Below, in pieces: positions 5,623 through 6,054 of a DNA stretch of 6,054 nucleotides. The notes below the pieces were generated by a model, which saw nothing but the letters and a program-made list of their open reading frames with translations, made no database searches and was not told the DNA's origin. The translations under genes and the position numbers were made by a program. The stretch is from Pseudomonadota bacterium (lineage in GTDB: Bacteria; Pseudomonadota; Alphaproteobacteria; Micropepsales; Micropepsaceae), in NCBI GenBank assembly GCA_023427355.1, contig JAEZBK010000295.1, positions 1 to 6,054 of the forward strand. Reading direction: 5' to 3'. Numbering within the stretch: the first letter of the stretch is position 1; the number at the start of each line of letters is the position of its first letter.

Positions 5623-6054
5623 CTGCGCGAAGTCCACTTTGAGCAGCGTCATGCGGAAGACCAGCGTGGCCTTCTGGGGGATCCGCGGCGGGCGGCCTTC
5701 TTCGCCATAGGCAAGCTGGTAGGGGATCACCAGCTCCCACTCATCGCCTTCCTTCATCATGGACAGCGCCTGCACCCAGCCGGGAATCAGCGCGCCGGCC
5801 GGGAACTGGCGCGGGCCGCTGTCCGGATCGGCGGGATTGGCGGGGGTGGTCTGGTCGAACACCGTGCCGTCGATGTTCTGGCCCTTGTAAAGCACCGTGA
5901 CCATGTCGGCGGTGGTCAGCGGCGTCTTGCCGGTGCCCGACTTGATGACCTTGTAGAGCAGGCCATCGCCGGTCTTGATCACGCCGGGCAGCTTTTCATA
6001 GTCGGCCAGGAACTTGGCGCTGGACGCTTCGGAATTGTCCAGTCTCTTATACAA
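5620..6054 (-). CDS. FKBP-type peptidyl-prolyl cis-trans isomerase (5' end outside window)
   Basis: Catalyses cis-trans isomerisation of Xaa-Pro bonds and assists protein folding. In Gram-negative bacteria such Mip/FkpA-like enzymes are usually periplasmic, but the N-terminus that would carry a signal is missing here. The 144 visible residues contain a linker typical of the family ([30 protein letters not shown]) and then one full FKBP domain. The FKBP12 pocket residues are all present: Tyr56, Phe66-Asp67 (VFDQ), Phe84, Leu89-Ile90, Trp93 (IPGW), Tyr116 (LAYG), Ile125 and Phe133. A slightly long Pro/Asp-rich loop (residues 70-82) separates FDQ from the RQF strand. The first in-window codon is a TTG with no upstream context, so it is not taken as the start. 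The first five or so residues may come from adapter sequence (see 6040-6054). Confidence 0.93.
   Translation of the reverse strand: MYKRLDNSEASSAKFLADYEKLPGVIKTGDGLLYKVIKSGTGKTPLTTADMVTVLYKGQNIDGTVFDQTTPANPADPDSGPRQFPAGALIPGWVQALSMMKEGDEWELVIPYQLAYGEEGRPPRIPQKATLVFRMTLLKVDFAQ
6040..6054. other. Window-end bases resembling Tn5/Nextera mosaic end (possible adapter remnant)
   Basis: Read on the minus strand, the last 15 bases are TTGTATAAGAGACTG. They match the final 15 bases of the Tn5 mosaic end used in Nextera libraries at 13 positions, with 12 in a row identical (6042-6053). They are AT-rich and include AGA, an arginine codon that is rare in this DNA. They sit exactly at the window edge, where untrimmed adapter would be expected. 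A chance match is possible. Confidence 0.45.

Noticed and set aside
5147..5710. A 187-codon + strand frame opposite the SDR and FKBP genes
   Set aside because: It is antisense to two well-supported genes and rich in Arg, His, Gly and Gln with no motif.
1..6054. Search for CRISPR arrays, tRNA/rRNA genes, IS elements, toxin-antitoxin or defence genes
   Set aside because: I found no regularly spaced direct repeats, no tRNA-like T-loop and acceptor pairing, and no transposase, toxin or defence motifs in any supported frame.

Overview
The window looks like a piece of a GC-rich proteobacterial chromosome, most likely alphaproteobacterial. This rests on the strong GC preference at third codon positions, an MdtB/MdtC-style RND pump, a DipZ-type CcdA-thioredoxin fusion, an MlaA lipoprotein and an SDR with an [12 protein letters not shown] C-terminal signature. 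The order cannot be fixed from sequence alone. All recognisable genes are envelope, transport or metabolic housekeeping types. I see no phage, transposase, CRISPR, toxin-antitoxin or defence gene, no rRNA or tRNA, and nothing that amounts to a new multi-gene system.

Layout. On the + strand, 2-1699 is the C-terminal part of an RND efflux permease whose 5' end lies outside the window. It meets the minus-strand genes at a convergent junction that holds a strong hairpin with A and T flanks (1722-1752), usable as a terminator in both directions. Everything else is on the minus strand. In transcription order (right to left) it is: an FKBP-type peptidyl-prolyl isomerase (6054-5620, 5' end off the window); an SDR oxidoreductase (5620-4874) whose ATG overlaps the FKBP stop by one base; a 276-bp stretch with several hairpins and no convincing gene (4873-4598); a small unrecognised 60-codon ORF with a good ribosome binding site (4597-4415); dipZ (4365-2650); a 155-bp AT-richer gap; and the lipoprotein gene mlaA (2494-1772).

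How the genes relate. The FKBP and SDR are one transcription unit, probably translationally coupled. The small ORF and dipZ are close enough to share a transcript. mlaA may have its own promoter in the AT-rich gap or be read through from dipZ. DipZ (thiol-disulfide transfer across the inner membrane), MlaA (removal of misplaced phospholipid from the outer leaflet of the outer membrane), the RND pump and perhaps the FKBP all act at the cell envelope, but nothing shows a single shared pathway.

The points most worth a second look are the hairpin-rich 4598-4873 region (leader RNA or dispersed intergenic repeat), the small Pro-rich ORF ahead of dipZ, the Gly/Ser/Ala-rich insertion in the RND pump, and the last ~15 bases, which resemble a Tn5/Nextera mosaic end and may be sequencing adapter rather than genome.
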